Source of the DNA: Anaerolineae bacterium
GTDB lineage: Bacteria; Chloroflexota; Anaerolineae; Aggregatilineales; Phototrophicaceae
Direction: 5' to 3'
Assembly (NCBI GenBank): GCA_020849765.1
Contig: JADLAY010000031.1
Coordinates: 1-64,000 of the forward strand
Length of the DNA: 64,000 bases
This document shows positions 42,086 through 52,337 of the stretch, in pieces. A program made the position numbers and the translations under genes. Each line of letters starts with the position of its first letter. The stretch's first letter is position 1. The notes below the pieces were generated by a model. That model was not told where the DNA came from and did not search any database. It was given only the letters and a program-made list of their open reading frames with translations.

Positions 42086-44812
42086 CTAGAGCAGGTTGTA
42101 TTCGCGCGCTATGGCGATGGCCTGGGTACGGCTTTCCGCCCCCAGCTTGATGTAGACGTTGGCGATGTGGCGCTTGATCGTCCCGACGGAGAGATAGAGC
42201 TTGCCCGCAATCTCGGTGTTCGAGTAACCCTCCGCGACCAGCGCCAGCACTTCACGCTCGCGCTCGGTCAGAGCCTCGAACGGCGACTCCGGGAGCGGCA
42301 TGGCCGACGGTTTCATCCGCTGTTCAATCGCGTCGAAGGTTGCCAGCACACGCAGCGAGAACTCGGTCGCCTCACCGCGTTGGTGCAGCTTGCGCACGAG
42401 GCTGCGCAGCGGCGCGCCACAGGCGATGAACGGATAGATCAACTGCTCCGGTTCCGCCTGAACGAGCGCCGAACGCAGCGCATCCAGAGCTTCTTCTGAC
42501 TGCCTGCAGGTGTGCCGCGCGACGGCCAGCAGCGCCAGCCCGCGGATCTCCCACAAGACGGCCTTGCGCTCAACCGCACTCGCATGCAGATGCTCCGCCC
42601 ACATCAACACGCTGCTCCAACTGGAGAGCGGCTGCACGCTCCGCTCCAGGTCGCCGATCAGGACGTGCAGCCACTGGATGTGAAACAGGAGCTGCGGCAC
42701 GTCTTCGAAATATCCCGCCAGGGCGTCAGGCACCGGGCGCGGGTTGAACCCGATCGTATGCACCCACTGGCGGGCATATTCGGTGTCTCCCATCTGGACG
42801 GCCAGCAGCGCCGCGGTCGACTTCTCGACCATGTTATTGATCTCCGGGTGCTCCTCGAGAGCGACGCGCGCCTGCATCCACAGGCGCCCCGCCTCGTCGA
42901 ACGCCCCTACATACCACTTAGTCTCCGCCAACGTCAGCCAGGCCGGGATCGTCAGCGCCATGACGCCCGCGCGCTCTGAGATGGCGAGCGTCTCGTGACA
43001 GCCGCTCTCGGTCAGCGCAAAATCGGTATGCAGGAGCGCGATCCTGGCGACGTTGAAATAGACGTTGGCGAGTTCGATATAGTGCGTCTTGCGCAGAGTC
43101 TTGGCTTTGGCAGTCGCCGCCGACAGCACGCGCAGCGCCTCGGTGAAGCGCCCGTCGTACTGAAGCGCGATCCCGGCGACTTTGTAGGCCTCCATCAGCG
43201 GGTTGATCAGATGGTGCTGCTCGGCAATGCGCGCGGAATCCATCGCAATCGCGACTGTCGGCTCGATCTCACCTTTCATCAGGTAGATCCAGGCCTTCTG
43301 CATGGCCGCACCGCAGTACCAGACGGCATCTTCGGCCAGATATGGCAGTGCCCGGTCGATCATTTGCTCGCTGCGCTCCAGGTCGTTGTCCAATTCCTGC
43401 GCCAGAATGCCGACCAGGACGTCGATCTTGGCCTGGAGAATCTGCGCGGCATCACCCGGCAGTGCGTGTACGCTGGCCTGCGCCTGATCGAGCAGCCGCT
43501 TCACTTCCGGTGAACGCGAACGATCCGTCTTGATGTAGTTGAAGACCGCCAGCAGTAGCAGATCCGGGAAACCGGCCAGCGCTTCCGCGGGGATCTGGCG
43601 CAGCCAGCGCAGCGGCAGTTCGTAGCCCTCTTCTTCGACCACGTAAAAGCCGTACTGGGCGATCAAGTGTGCAGCGTCGTCATAGGCACCCGTTTCCAGC
43701 AGATAGTGCATCGCCGTCGGGAACTGCCGCTGCTCGATATACCATGCCGCCGCGCGCCGGTAGAAGTCTTGCGGCGTCGCTCCCATGGCGCGCACACGGC
43801 GATTTTTGAGCACGTCGGCGAACAGATGATGGTAGCGAAACCAGCGGTCGTCATCGTCGAGCGCGATCGTGAACAGATTGAGCCGCACGAGCCGCTCGAT
43901 CAATTCCTGCGCATCGTTCCGCCCGGTGACGGCATTGCACAGATCCGAGTTGATCTCGCGCAGGAAGGCGGTATCAAGCAAGAACGTCTTCATGTCCGGC
44001 GGCTGACGCTCGAACACTTCTTCCATCAGATAGTCGAGCACGAAGCGATGGCTGCCGGAGAACGCCTCGATGAAGGCGCCGACGTCGTTGCGTTCGCGCA
44101 TCGCCAGGGCGGCCAGCTTGAGCCCGGCGGCCCAGCCCTCGATCCGCTCATCCAGCGCCGCGACTTGCGCATCGGTCAGCGTGAGGCCGAACAACTGGTG
44201 CAGGAATTGCACCGTCTCGTCTCGCGTGAAACGCAGTTCCGCCTCGCGGATTTCAACCATCAGCCCGCGCGCACGCAGCCGCGCCAACGGCAGCGGCGGA
44301 TCTTCACGGGTCGTGATCATCAGGTGCATCTGCGGCGGCATGTGCTCGATCAAGAAGCTGACGATCTCGTGGACTTCGTCGGCGTTGATGCGGTGATAGT
44401 CGTCCAGCACCAGCAGACAGTCCGTGGCCGTGGCGTCGACGTGGTGGATGAGCGCCGTGGCCAGCGTTTGGCCGGAGGGCATCATGAGTGAATCGCGCAT
44501 AGGGGTGATGAGATCGAGTGCGCCGGGCACGATCGTATCCAGCGCGGCGGCGACGTAGCTGACAAACTGCGCCGCATCGTTGTCATCCTCGTCCAGGCTG
44601 ACCCAGGCCAGCGGAGGCTGTGTACCGCCCAGCGCCTCGAACCATGCCGTGATGATGGTGGTTTTCCCGGCGCCTGCAGGCGCACAGACCAGGGTCAGTG
44701 GGCAATCCAGCGCTTGCTGGAGATGGGCGTGGAGCCGTGGCCGGTCGATCAGGGCGGATCGCGTGACGGGCAGCGCGATCTTGGTCATCAGAAGCATCGG
44801 CGTTTCGCTCAC
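42086..44812 (-). CDS. MalT-type LuxR-family ATP-dependent transcription activator
   Basis: 908 residues. N-terminal STAND NTPase: Walker A CAPAGAGKTT (about 43-52), Walker B CLLVLDDYHRI (about 132-142), and MITTREDPPLPLARLRARG. A helical TPR-like region spans about 400-800. The C-terminal LuxR HTH (about 845-908) reads LTEREREVLALVAEGYSNTE then IAGKLYLSVGTIKRHIANVY. GTG start at 44812 preceded by AGGAG; internal ATGs at 44797 and 44788 are alternatives. Such proteins switch on genes when an inducer and ATP are bound. Its position beside secreted-protein genes with a shared upstream element suggests local control. Confidence 0.92.
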   Translation of the reverse strand: MSETPMLLMTKIALPVTRSALIDRPRLHAHLQQALDCPLTLVCAPAGAGKTTIITAWFEALGGTQPPLAWVSLDEDDNDAAQFVSYVAAALDTIVPGALDLITPMRDSLMMPSGQTLATALIHHVDATATDCLLVLDDYHRINADEVHEIVSFLIEHMPPQMHLMITTREDPPLPLARLRARGLMVEIREAELRFTRDETVQFLHQLFGLTLTDAQVAALDERIEGWAAGLKLAALAMRERNDVGAFIEAFSGSHRFVLDYLMEEVFERQPPDMKTFLLDTAFLREINSDLCNAVTGRNDAQELIERLVRLNLFTIALDDDDRWFRYHHLFADVLKNRRVRAMGATPQDFYRRAAAWYIEQRQFPTAMHYLLETGAYDDAAHLIAQYGFYVVEEEGYELPLRWLRQIPAEALAGFPDLLLLAVFNYIKTDRSRSPEVKRLLDQAQASVHALPGDAAQILQAKIDVLVGILAQELDNDLERSEQMIDRALPYLAEDAVWYCGAAMQKAWIYLMKGEIEPTVAIAMDSARIAEQHHLINPLMEAYKVAGIALQYDGRFTEALRVLSAATAKAKTLRKTHYIELANVYFNVARIALLHTDFALTESGCHETLAISERAGVMALTIPAWLTLAETKWYVGAFDEAGRLWMQARVALEEHPEINNMVEKSTAALLAVQMGDTEYARQWVHTIGFNPRPVPDALAGYFEDVPQLLFHIQWLHVLIGDLERSVQPLSSWSSVLMWAEHLHASAVERKAVLWEIRGLALLAVARHTCRQSEEALDALRSALVQAEPEQLIYPFIACGAPLRSLVRKLHQRGEATEFSLRVLATFDAIEQRMKPSAMPLPESPFEALTEREREVLALVAEGYSNTEIAGKLYLSVGTIKRHIANVYIKLGAESRTQAIAIAREYNLL

Positions 44813-44948
44813 GCGGCCCTGCTCCTACGACGGTGAATACACAAGCATGGTGTGGGCATCGGCATGTCCTACACGGGGTTGCGCAATTTTCCCAAAGTGT
44901 ACGCAGCCGCCGCCCTGCTCGCAATGAATCACCTTCACCCACTGCGCC

Positions 44949-44983
44949 AAAAAAAAGGACGCCACACCCTGTGACGTCCTCCT
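44949..44983 (-). terminator. Intrinsic terminator after doxX-type gene
   Basis: On the minus strand AGGACG, a 13-base loop and CGTCCT are followed by an unbroken run of T (44949-44956 read as A on the plus strand). A classical Rho-independent terminator 36 bp beyond the stop at 45019. Confidence 0.8.
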
Positions 44984-45018
44984 CCCATGATTGTCTGTCG
45001 CACTCCGCTACGTCTGGC

Positions 45019-45639
45019 TCACGCCGACGAGTGCCCGGCAGTCTGTTGAACGTCCGGCTTACGCTGGATGGTCGCGGCGACCGCCTCCGGCTCTTGCTGC
45101 CAGGGCGTGCCCAGCCACGGCAGCAGGTAACGATCGAGGCCATACCAACCGGCGATCTTCCAGGCCAGGACGAGGAAGAGCGCGCCGATACCGAGCAAGC
45201 CGTTGGTGCTCGCCGAACCGGCCATGATGTAGTTGAAGTTCATGAACGCGCCGAAGAAAGCGGCGACGCCGACAAAAGCACCGATGATCAAGGCGATGCC
45301 GACCAGGATCTCCCCGGCGACCACCAGTTTCGCAAACCAGGTGTAGGCGCCCGTGTCGAGCAAGCTCTGGATGAAATCCCGATACCAGCCAAAGGCGATT
45401 GCCGGTCTGCCGCTGTCCGGCACTTGAACCGCGGCCGTCCAGAAGCCGCGAAGCGCATCGCCCGTCTGCGTCCATGCCGGATTGCCCAGTTTTTCGAGAC
45501 CCGGCTCCAACCACGACCATCCAACCAGAACACGGACCACCAGCCAGAACCACGCCATGCGCGTATCGCTGAAGAGAAAGCGCGCAATCGGTGGATCGGC
45601 GACGACGGTGCCGCGGTGGGTCACTACCTGGTGAGACAT
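45019..45639 (-). CDS. DoxX-family membrane protein
   Basis: 206 residues from the ATG at 45639. About four transmembrane helices. DoxX pattern: MAWFWLVVRVLVGWSWLEPG then LEKLGNPAW, GWYRDFIQSLL, FAKLVVAGEILVGIALIIGA and a glycine-rich last helix. The family includes the small subunit of thiosulfate:quinone oxidoreductase and proteins linked to oxidative stress; the specific role here is unknown. Single-gene unit ended by the terminator at 44949-44983. Confidence 0.88.
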   Translation of the reverse strand: MSHQVVTHRGTVVADPPIARFLFSDTRMAWFWLVVRVLVGWSWLEPGLEKLGNPAWTQTGDALRGFWTAAVQVPDSGRPAIAFGWYRDFIQSLLDTGAYTWFAKLVVAGEILVGIALIIGAFVGVAAFFGAFMNFNYIMAGSASTNGLLGIGALFLVLAWKIAGWYGLDRYLLPWLGTPWQQEPEAVAATIQRKPDVQQTAGHSSA

Positions 45640-45778
45640 TTCCACACGTCCTTATCTCACTTGCCACTATTTCCGAGTATACGGGCGGCATGTAGCAGGC
45701 GTGTTGCCCCGATGTGACTATTTCGATATAGGTCAGGCGACTGGCTTGAGCCGGACACTGCCCCCAGGCCAACCTCAC

Positions 45779-47542
45779 TCACGACGAAGAGCGGCCCTCG
45801 TCGCGACGTGCAGCCGCGGTCTCCTGGATCGCCAGGTCGATGTAAACGGCAGACGTCCAGCCGAAGATTGGCGCCGCTTTGGGCGGATGATCGCCAGTCA
45901 GCGGGTTGTAGTATTCGAAGATATCGTCGTGCAATTTGATCAAATCGAGCGTCTTGCGCCGCAGACTGCGCGCCAGTTCCGCCCTGCCGACACGTTCGAG
46001 CGCCTCGACGAACATGTAGTTGATGTTGACCCAGGTCGGCCCGCGCCACATCTGCTGCGGGTCGAACTTGGGATCATTGGCGGCGACGGTCGGCAGCGGC
46101 CACGTCGTCCAGAACGACTCCGGATTGGTCAGATGCCCGATCAAGCGCTCGATGACCGGCTCAGGCAGCCGCCCCGTCCACAACGGCAGCAGGCTGAAGG
46201 GCGTCATCACGTCGACCGGTTTGCCGTCATGCTGCGCCATGAATGCGCCGTCCGCCTCCGACCACAACGTCGCCAACATCCGCTGCGCCATTTGATCCGC
46301 CTGCGCGCGAAAGTGAACGGCGTCCTCACTGAGGCCGATCAGGTCGGCAATCCGCGCCAGGCTTTCGGCTTGCAGGCACAGATAGGTGTTGAGATCGGGC
46401 GCGACGACCGGCATGCCATCGTCCCACAGCGGGCTGTCGTCCAGCCCGGATGAGAATGGGTGCCGGTACTCACACAGACCGTTAACGCTGGCGCGCTGCT
46501 CCAGCCACCACGCATGGCAGCGACACAGCGGCTGGTAGACTTCTTGCAGAAAATCAAGATGACCTGACCTGTCGTACAGCTTCAAGACGGCCCAGGCCGC
46601 CAGCGGCGGCTTGGTCACGTCCGCTTCGACCGGGAACGTGAGATGCGTGATCATGCCCTCGTCGAAGACCGCATCCGGTAGCATACCATCCTCACGCTGG
46701 TGATCGAGCATGATCCGGATCTGATCCTCCGCCAGCCGCGCGTCGACGTGGCGATAGGCAATCGCATGGAAGAACTGATCCCAGAGCCAGACGCCGACGT
46801 AATGGATCTTCGATGGCGTCATCGCCTGGCGCGTGAAGAAGTAGCGTGAATTGAGCAGCCCGGCGCCCATCACCCACCAGGCGTAGGTGTACTGCTGGCG
46901 ATATTCGTCCAGCACCGGCGGCGCCGCCTCAAACCACGCCGCCCAGCGCGCGCGTGTCGCCTCGATGGTAGCCTCAGGATCGGGCAGTGAGCGGTTGAAG
47001 CCGAGCCGCGGCGTGATGTTGATCAGCAGACAGTCTCCGTCGTCTGCATCGAGCTGCACCTCGACTTGCGCGCGCTTGTCCGCCAGGAATTCGATCTTGT
47101 TGCGGATCAGCATCGCGTCCGTCGTGTAGGCGAGATGGCGCTTGTCGTGGAGCGTGCCGCCGCGCCGATCCGCCTGCCCAGTCTCGGCCTGCGCGATGAA
47201 ACGAAAGCCGTAACGCCCTGCGGGCAGCCGCACGAGCAAAGTCTCCACGTCGAGAAAGGCCCAGTCAAAGCGCCCAACGCGGCTGTCGAGCCGGATGACG
47301 TGCGGATAGGTGTCCGCCGCCAGCGCGAGCGGCACGCCGTCGCCATCGACGAAAGCGAAGTTGTCGACGATCGGCGCGCGCTTACGATAATGACCGTACT
47401 CGGTCTCCCACTGCGTCCAGCGCTCCGCCAGCCGGATGTAGAGTTCGTCGTCGCGACGGAACATCATCATGCGCGAGCCGCGGTCGGTGAAGGGCACGTG
47501 GACGAGGTCGATGCGGTTATGGAGACTGTCGATTGCGGTCAT
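45779..47542 (-). CDS. GH63-like glycoside hydrolase (glucosylglycerate/mannosylglycerate hydrolase type)
   Basis: 587 residues, no signal peptide, so cytoplasmic. An N-terminal beta-sandwich (1-170) is followed by an (alpha/alpha)6 barrel. The motif VGVWLWDQFFHAIAYRHVDA (catalytic Asp candidate), MLDHQREDGMLPDAV, and the late MWRGPTWVNINYMFVEAL and FGWTSAVYIDL are typical of GH63 and related trehalase-clan enzymes. The bacterial GH63 group includes hydrolases of glucosylglycerate and mannosylglycerate. Last gene of the LacI-controlled cluster, 60 bp after the permease. Substrate assigned from context. Confidence 0.82.
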   Translation of the reverse strand: MTAIDSLHNRIDLVHVPFTDRGSRMMMFRRDDELYIRLAERWTQWETEYGHYRKRAPIVDNFAFVDGDGVPLALAADTYPHVIRLDSRVGRFDWAFLDVETLLVRLPAGRYGFRFIAQAETGQADRRGGTLHDKRHLAYTTDAMLIRNKIEFLADKRAQVEVQLDADDGDCLLINITPRLGFNRSLPDPEATIEATRARWAAWFEAAPPVLDEYRQQYTYAWWVMGAGLLNSRYFFTRQAMTPSKIHYVGVWLWDQFFHAIAYRHVDARLAEDQIRIMLDHQREDGMLPDAVFDEGMITHLTFPVEADVTKPPLAAWAVLKLYDRSGHLDFLQEVYQPLCRCHAWWLEQRASVNGLCEYRHPFSSGLDDSPLWDDGMPVVAPDLNTYLCLQAESLARIADLIGLSEDAVHFRAQADQMAQRMLATLWSEADGAFMAQHDGKPVDVMTPFSLLPLWTGRLPEPVIERLIGHLTNPESFWTTWPLPTVAANDPKFDPQQMWRGPTWVNINYMFVEALERVGRAELARSLRRKTLDLIKLHDDIFEYYNPLTGDHPPKAAPIFGWTSAVYIDLAIQETAAARRDEGRSSS

Positions 47543-47603
47543 GGTGGTCTTGTTTTCTCGCGGCTAAATGCCAGGCGACCGGATGACGCCCGGCATCATG
47601 TGG

Positions 47604-48515
47604 CTAACCCTTGACGGCCCCGGCCGTCAGGCCGCGCGTCAGGAAGCGCTCAAAGAAGAAAAAGAGCACGATCACCGGGATCGTGATGATGACCGACCCG
47701 GCCATCAGGAACGTGCGCGGCACTTCCTGGGTATCCAACTGGCGCAGGCCGAGCGGCAGCGTCCAGCTGGTCGGTGTCTCGGTCAGGAACAAAATCGCGA
47801 ACAGGATTTCATTCCAGGCGATCATGAAGGTATAGAGCGCGACCGACGCCACCGCAGGCACGGACAGCGGTAAGATAACCTTCCAGATCGTGCTCAGGCG
47901 GCTGCAGCCGTCGATCAGGGCGGCCTCCTCAAGCTCAGCGGGCAGCGTCTGGAAGTAGCTGCGCAGCATGTAGAGCGCGACCGGCAGCGTCCCCGACATG
48001 TAGACGACGATGATCCCTGGCAGGCTGCCGCGAATGCCCAACTGGCTGTAGATGACGAACAGCGGGATGCCGATGACGATGGCCGGGAACATGTAGACGA
48101 GCAAGATGCCCCAACTCATCAACGATTTGGCGCGGAAGTCCAGCCGTGTCACCGCGTAAGCGCCGGGGATCGCCAGCAGGAGCGTCAGCGTGACGGTGAT
48201 CAGCGAGACGAGCAGACTGTTGCCGATGTAAGTGCCGAAGTGGAAATCGACCAGCACCGATTGATACGCATCCCAGAAGTGGGCCAGTTGATCGCCGGTC
48301 GGGATCAGGCGCGTCGGATTCTGCAGCACGTCGCCGATCGGGCGCACGGACAGGTTGAGCATCCAGTAGAACGGGAAGGCCGTCGTGATGACGAAGAAGA
48401 TGATGAACAGCCACTTGAGGATACGCCCAAACCCCAGTTCGACGTTCTCCCGGCTGAATTGAGTCTCGCGCAGCGCTGCTCTTCCGCGTGTGTCGGCCTG
48501 TGTTTGTGTCGCCAC
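47604..48515 (-). CDS. Carbohydrate ABC transporter permease (MalG type)
   Basis: 303 residues, GTG start at 48515 preceded by GGAGGAG. Six transmembrane helices with the EAA loop ELEEAALIDGCSRLSTIWKVILP that docks the ATPase. CUT1-family inner-membrane component for oligosaccharides or glycosides. Begins 3 bp after the MalF-type gene. No ATPase gene is in the cluster, so a shared MsmK/UgpC-type ATPase encoded elsewhere is expected. Confidence 0.94.
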   Translation of the reverse strand: MATQTQADTRGRAALRETQFSRENVELGFGRILKWLFIIFFVITTAFPFYWMLNLSVRPIGDVLQNPTRLIPTGDQLAHFWDAYQSVLVDFHFGTYIGNSLLVSLITVTLTLLLAIPGAYAVTRLDFRAKSLMSWGILLVYMFPAIVIGIPLFVIYSQLGIRGSLPGIIVVYMSGTLPVALYMLRSYFQTLPAELEEAALIDGCSRLSTIWKVILPLSVPAVASVALYTFMIAWNEILFAILFLTETPTSWTLPLGLRQLDTQEVPRTFLMAGSVIITIPVIVLFFFFERFLTRGLTAGAVKG

Positions 48516-48518
48516 GAT

Positions 48519-49694
48519 CTAGTGCTCCTCCACCATGAACCACCGGAAGTAGATGCCGACGATGACGAACAGGACGGCCGCCAGAATCAGCGCGACCGCC
48601 GCCGCTGTGCCGACATTGCGCGCGCTGAACAGTTGATCGTAGATCTCAATCGTGATCAGCTGCGTGTTGGCCGCGCCGCCTGTCAGCAAGAAAACGTCGT
48701 CGAACTTGTTGAACGTCCAGATGAAGCGCAGCAAGAACAGTGTGCCGAAAACCGCCCGCAGCTGCGGCAGCGTGATGTGCAGCAGCCGCTGCGACGGCGC
48801 AGCGCCGTCGACCTTGGCCGCCTCGTACAGATCGTCCGGGATGGCCTGGATGCGCGCCAGGATGAAAAGGAACGCGAACGGGAAATAGCGCCAGGCCTGG
48901 AACAGGATCACCATCGTGAAGGCTGTCGCCGGGGTGCTGAGAAAATCGACCCGCCGACCGCCCAGCGCATCCACAACCTCGTTGACGAGGCCAAACTGCG
49001 CGTTGAAGAGCAGCTTCCAGATCAGGACGACCGAGATGATCGGCGCGATGTACGGGAACAGCAGAAAGCCGCGCACCAGATTGCGGCCCGGAAACCTGTC
49101 TTTGACGATCAGCGCGGCGATCAGGCCAAGCAGGATCGCGAGCACCGTGCCCGAAATCGTGTAAACGAACGTGCGCACGAGCGTGTCGACGAACCCGCGT
49201 GAGTTGATGACGCGGTTGAAGTTGTCGAGCGTGAACTCATCCAGCGAGAACAGGCGCAAATCCGGCAGATCGCGCAGGCGGATCGGGCGGAAGGCCAGCA
49301 CGACGTTCCACACCATTGGGAAGATGACGATCACCATCACGATCACGAACGTCGGCAGCAGCAGCCCGTAGGCCAGGTCGGCGATGCGCTGGCGCATGGT
49401 CACGGTCTTGTCGTGCGTTCCCAGCCCGATCTGGGCCTGCGGCAAGGCGATCGCGGCGATCAGGGTCGCCGTCCATATGACAAATATGGTGTTGATGAAC
49501 GCCTGTGCACTGTCGATGATGCCGACGAGCGCGCCCGCGATGCCGATCACGACGCCGACGATCACACCCAGGCGTGCACCATTGCGCGGGTTCCGATTGA
49601 GGCTGTAGAAGAGGTAAAACCCGGCGATACCACCCGCGAGCGCCCAGACCAGCGCATAAATAGCCAGTTCTAAAATAGACAATTGTTGCAGCAT
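48519..49694 (-). CDS. Carbohydrate ABC transporter permease (MalF type)
   Basis: 391 residues from the ATG at 49694 (MLQQLSILELAIYALVW), with AAGGA 8 bases before; an upstream ATG at 49730 is possible. An extra N-terminal region with about three helices precedes the conserved six-helix permease core. EAA loop: DLYEAAKVDGAAPSQRLLHI, then TLPQLRAVFGTLF. Longer than typical MalF-like CUT1 permeases of ~300 residues because of the N-terminal helices. Pairs with the downstream MalG-type permease. Confidence 0.93.
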   Translation of the reverse strand: MLQQLSILELAIYALVWALAGGIAGFYLFYSLNRNPRNGARLGVIVGVVIGIAGALVGIIDSAQAFINTIFVIWTATLIAAIALPQAQIGLGTHDKTVTMRQRIADLAYGLLLPTFVIVMVIVIFPMVWNVVLAFRPIRLRDLPDLRLFSLDEFTLDNFNRVINSRGFVDTLVRTFVYTISGTVLAILLGLIAALIVKDRFPGRNLVRGFLLFPYIAPIISVVLIWKLLFNAQFGLVNEVVDALGGRRVDFLSTPATAFTMVILFQAWRYFPFAFLFILARIQAIPDDLYEAAKVDGAAPSQRLLHITLPQLRAVFGTLFLLRFIWTFNKFDDVFLLTGGAANTQLITIEIYDQLFSARNVGTAAAVALILAAVLFVIVGIYFRWFMVEEH

Positions 49695-49827
49695 GACGAC
49701 GTCCTTCTGCCCCTGGACGCGGGCCGCCATCGAAGACGGCCCATGTCCAGATCACTTTTTGTTCGGCGCGGTGCAGGGCGTGTGCAGGAGCACACTCACC
49801 CGGCGCCTTCAGAACGCATTGGGCGTC

Positions 49828-51201
49828 CTACTCCATCTGCGCTGCTTGGATGTCCAGTACCTGCGCCTGAATATCGGCTGCCGCATCTTCGGCGGAGAGG
49901 CCACCGCTGATCATGTCCGCGATCGCAATCGGCACGACGAGTTCCTGGTAGACACCGCCGACGAGCTGGCCCTGGCCTTGCGCCAGTCCCCAACGCGCGA
50001 AACCGGTCGCGCCTTCAGCAATCGTGTTGATCACTTCCTGGCTGTAGAAGTCGCCGAGCGGAGCCTTGCGGTCGACGCCCGCGGGCAGCGTGCTCCAGCC
50101 TTCGACAAATTCGGTCGGGTTGTCGGGCGTGCCGCGGCGCATCGGGAACTTGCCCTCCGGCGCGACGGCCAGCCAATCCAGGTAGCCATCGGACAGCCAG
50201 AACTTGACGAATTCCTGCGCTTCCGGCGGCGCACTGGTGCTGATGCCCATCAGGCTAACCTGGCCGTACTGCACGGGTTCGCCACCGCTGGGGCCGACGA
50301 AGGCCGGGACGAAACCGCTGTTGCGCGCCAGGAACGCCGGGTCATCGGCGCATTCGGGGCAGTTCGGCAGCGCGGCGTCGCGTAGGCCCGCCATCTCGTC
50401 GAGGATGAACGGCGACCAGACCAGCATGGCAGCCTGACCGGCGAAATAGGTTGCGCGCGAGCTGACGACATCGATCACGCCGGGCGGCCCGTACTGCGAG
50501 ACCAGATCGGTGTAGAACTGCAGCGCCTCGACCATCTGCGGCGTATCGAGCGTGACGTTGCCTTCGTCGTCGGTCAACTGCACGCCATTCGCCAACGCAA
50601 AGTGCTCGAACGTCTGCTGTGTGAAGACCGCAGACGGATCGGTGGCGGCGACGATGCCGTAGAAGTTGTTGTCGGGATCATTGAGCGCCTGCGCGGCCGC
50701 CATGATTTTGTCGAAGTCGGTCGGCGCTTCGAGACCGTTGGCGTCGAAGATGTCCTGGCGATAGATCAGAAGCTGGCCCCAGCCATCAGTCGGCACGGAT
50801 ACGTAATCGCCCATGCCGTTCCCGACCAGATTGAGCCCGCTGAACTGATCCACACCCAGGTCATTGATGACCGCTGTCGCCGCTTCACTGCTCAAAATGC
50901 CGTCGGCATACCAGGATGCCGCATAGTCGACCGGGTGGAAGACCACATCCGGCAACGTGCCAGCAGCCAGGTTCGCCGCCATCAGGCTGTCGAGGATATC
51001 CTCATTCGTCAGCACGAGACTGACGTCGATGCCGGTGGCCTCGGTGAAGCGGGCGATGATGCTCTGCGTTGCCGCGGCGCGTTCCGGCTGTTCTTCGGTG
51101 CTCCAAAAAATGAGTGAAACGTTGTCCTGAGCCGCTGCAAAACCGCTCAGGCTCATCAACATGGCGAGTGCCAGTGTGACTAACAATAGTCGTTTATTCA
51201 T
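49828..51201 (-). CDS. Extracellular sugar-binding protein (ABC transporter)
   Basis: 457 residues from the ATG at 51201 (MNKRLLLVTLALAMLMSLSG), best spaced from AAAGGA. The signal peptide ends at AAAQ with no lipobox Cys, so secreted or anchored otherwise. Family 1 solute-binding pattern: VSLIFWSTEEQPERAAATQSIIARFTEATGIDVSLV, NLAAGTLPDVVFHP, VPTDGWGQLLIYRQDIFDANGL, AAMLVWSPFILDEMAG. Delivers the substrate to the two permeases downstream. LacI gene upstream on the same strand. Confidence 0.94.
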   Translation of the reverse strand: MNKRLLLVTLALAMLMSLSGFAAAQDNVSLIFWSTEEQPERAAATQSIIARFTEATGIDVSLVLTNEDILDSLMAANLAAGTLPDVVFHPVDYAASWYADGILSSEAATAVINDLGVDQFSGLNLVGNGMGDYVSVPTDGWGQLLIYRQDIFDANGLEAPTDFDKIMAAAQALNDPDNNFYGIVAATDPSAVFTQQTFEHFALANGVQLTDDEGNVTLDTPQMVEALQFYTDLVSQYGPPGVIDVVSSRATYFAGQAAMLVWSPFILDEMAGLRDAALPNCPECADDPAFLARNSGFVPAFVGPSGGEPVQYGQVSLMGISTSAPPEAQEFVKFWLSDGYLDWLAVAPEGKFPMRRGTPDNPTEFVEGWSTLPAGVDRKAPLGDFYSQEVINTIAEGATGFARWGLAQGQGQLVGGVYQELVVPIAIADMISGGLSAEDAAADIQAQVLDIQAAQME

Positions 51202-51270
51202 GTCCATATTCCTTTTTGCTTTTTCATCGTTCGAATGCCCATGCTCGCGTATCAAGTGACGACACACCTC

Positions 51271-52308
51271 CTATTCTTGCCGATCCGGCTGCGGGGGATT
51301 GCTTGAACCGCGCAGGATGAGTTCTGGCTCGACCAGGGTCGAGAGTTCACCGACGGAACTGCCTTCGATCAATTGGAGTAAGCGCTCGGTGAGCTGCTGT
51401 CCGATGTGGAAGATCGGCTGGCGGATGGTCGTCAGCCCAGGGTTCAAATGCTCCGCCGCCGGGATGTCATCGAAGCCGCCCACAGCGACGTCCTCACCGA
51501 CGCGCAGGCCCATCTCGCGCACGGCATTCATGACGCCGATCGCCATCAAGTCGTTGCCTGCCATGATCGCCGTCGGCGGCTGCTTGAGCTTGAGCAGGCG
51601 CAGCGCCTGGCGCTTGCCAGCGTTCTCCGTCAGGTCGCATTCCACGACCAGCCGCTCGTCAATCGCGATGCCAGCCTCCGCCATGGCCTCGCGGTAGCCC
51701 TGCTGGCGAAAGCGCGAGAACATAAGCGTGGCGGGCGGCCTCATGTAGGCGATGCGCTCGTGCCCCCGGTCGATCAGGTGGCGAGTCATGGCCGCCTGCC
51801 CCGCGCGCCCGTCGACATCGATGTACGAATAGGCCTCGTCCATAATGTCAGTGCGTCCAAAGACGGCGAACGGGAAGTGCCGTTCGAGTAAGTAGCGGAT
51901 GCGCTCGTCGTCGACGCGGCTGCGCATCAGGATCACGCCGTCGACTCGCCCACCGGCCACGATGCGCCGGTAAACGTCGATCTCCGTCAGATCGGCCGAT
52001 GCAGTGCTCACGAGCAGATCGAAACCCGCCTGAGCCGCCTCGCTGCCGACGCCGGATAGGAACTCGCCGAAAAACGGATCGGGAAACGATGGCCCGCCGG
52101 TCGGCAGCACCAGCCCGATAGTCTGGGATCGCTTCTTCTGGAGCGCACGCGCCTGTAGATTGGGTTCGTAGCCCTGGCGGTAGGCTTCGGCGAGGATTGC
52201 CTGTCGCGTCTCCTCATTGACGTCGTCGAAGCCGCCTAGCGCGCGTGAAACGGTGGTGATCGAGTAGCCCGTTGCGCGGGCGAGGGTTTTAAGCGTTGCT
52301 TTTGCCAT
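51271..52308 (-). CDS. LacI-family transcriptional repressor
   Basis: 345 residues. N-terminal HTH (TLKTLARATGYSITTVSRAL) with hinge helix NLQARALQKKRSQTIGLVLP, then the periplasmic-binding-like sugar sensor (about 62-340) ending RQPIFHIGQQLTERLLQLIEG. Two palindromes of the LacI type lie 30-80 bp upstream, so autoregulation and control of the downstream transport genes are expected. The effector is probably the transported glycoside or its product. Confidence 0.94.
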   Translation of the reverse strand: MAKATLKTLARATGYSITTVSRALGGFDDVNEETRQAILAEAYRQGYEPNLQARALQKKRSQTIGLVLPTGGPSFPDPFFGEFLSGVGSEAAQAGFDLLVSTASADLTEIDVYRRIVAGGRVDGVILMRSRVDDERIRYLLERHFPFAVFGRTDIMDEAYSYIDVDGRAGQAAMTRHLIDRGHERIAYMRPPATLMFSRFRQQGYREAMAEAGIAIDERLVVECDLTENAGKRQALRLLKLKQPPTAIMAGNDLMAIGVMNAVREMGLRVGEDVAVGGFDDIPAAEHLNPGLTTIRQPIFHIGQQLTERLLQLIEGSSVGELSTLVEPELILRGSSNPPQPDRQE

Positions 52309-52337
52309 GGAAAGTCATTATTACAATATTTTAGCAT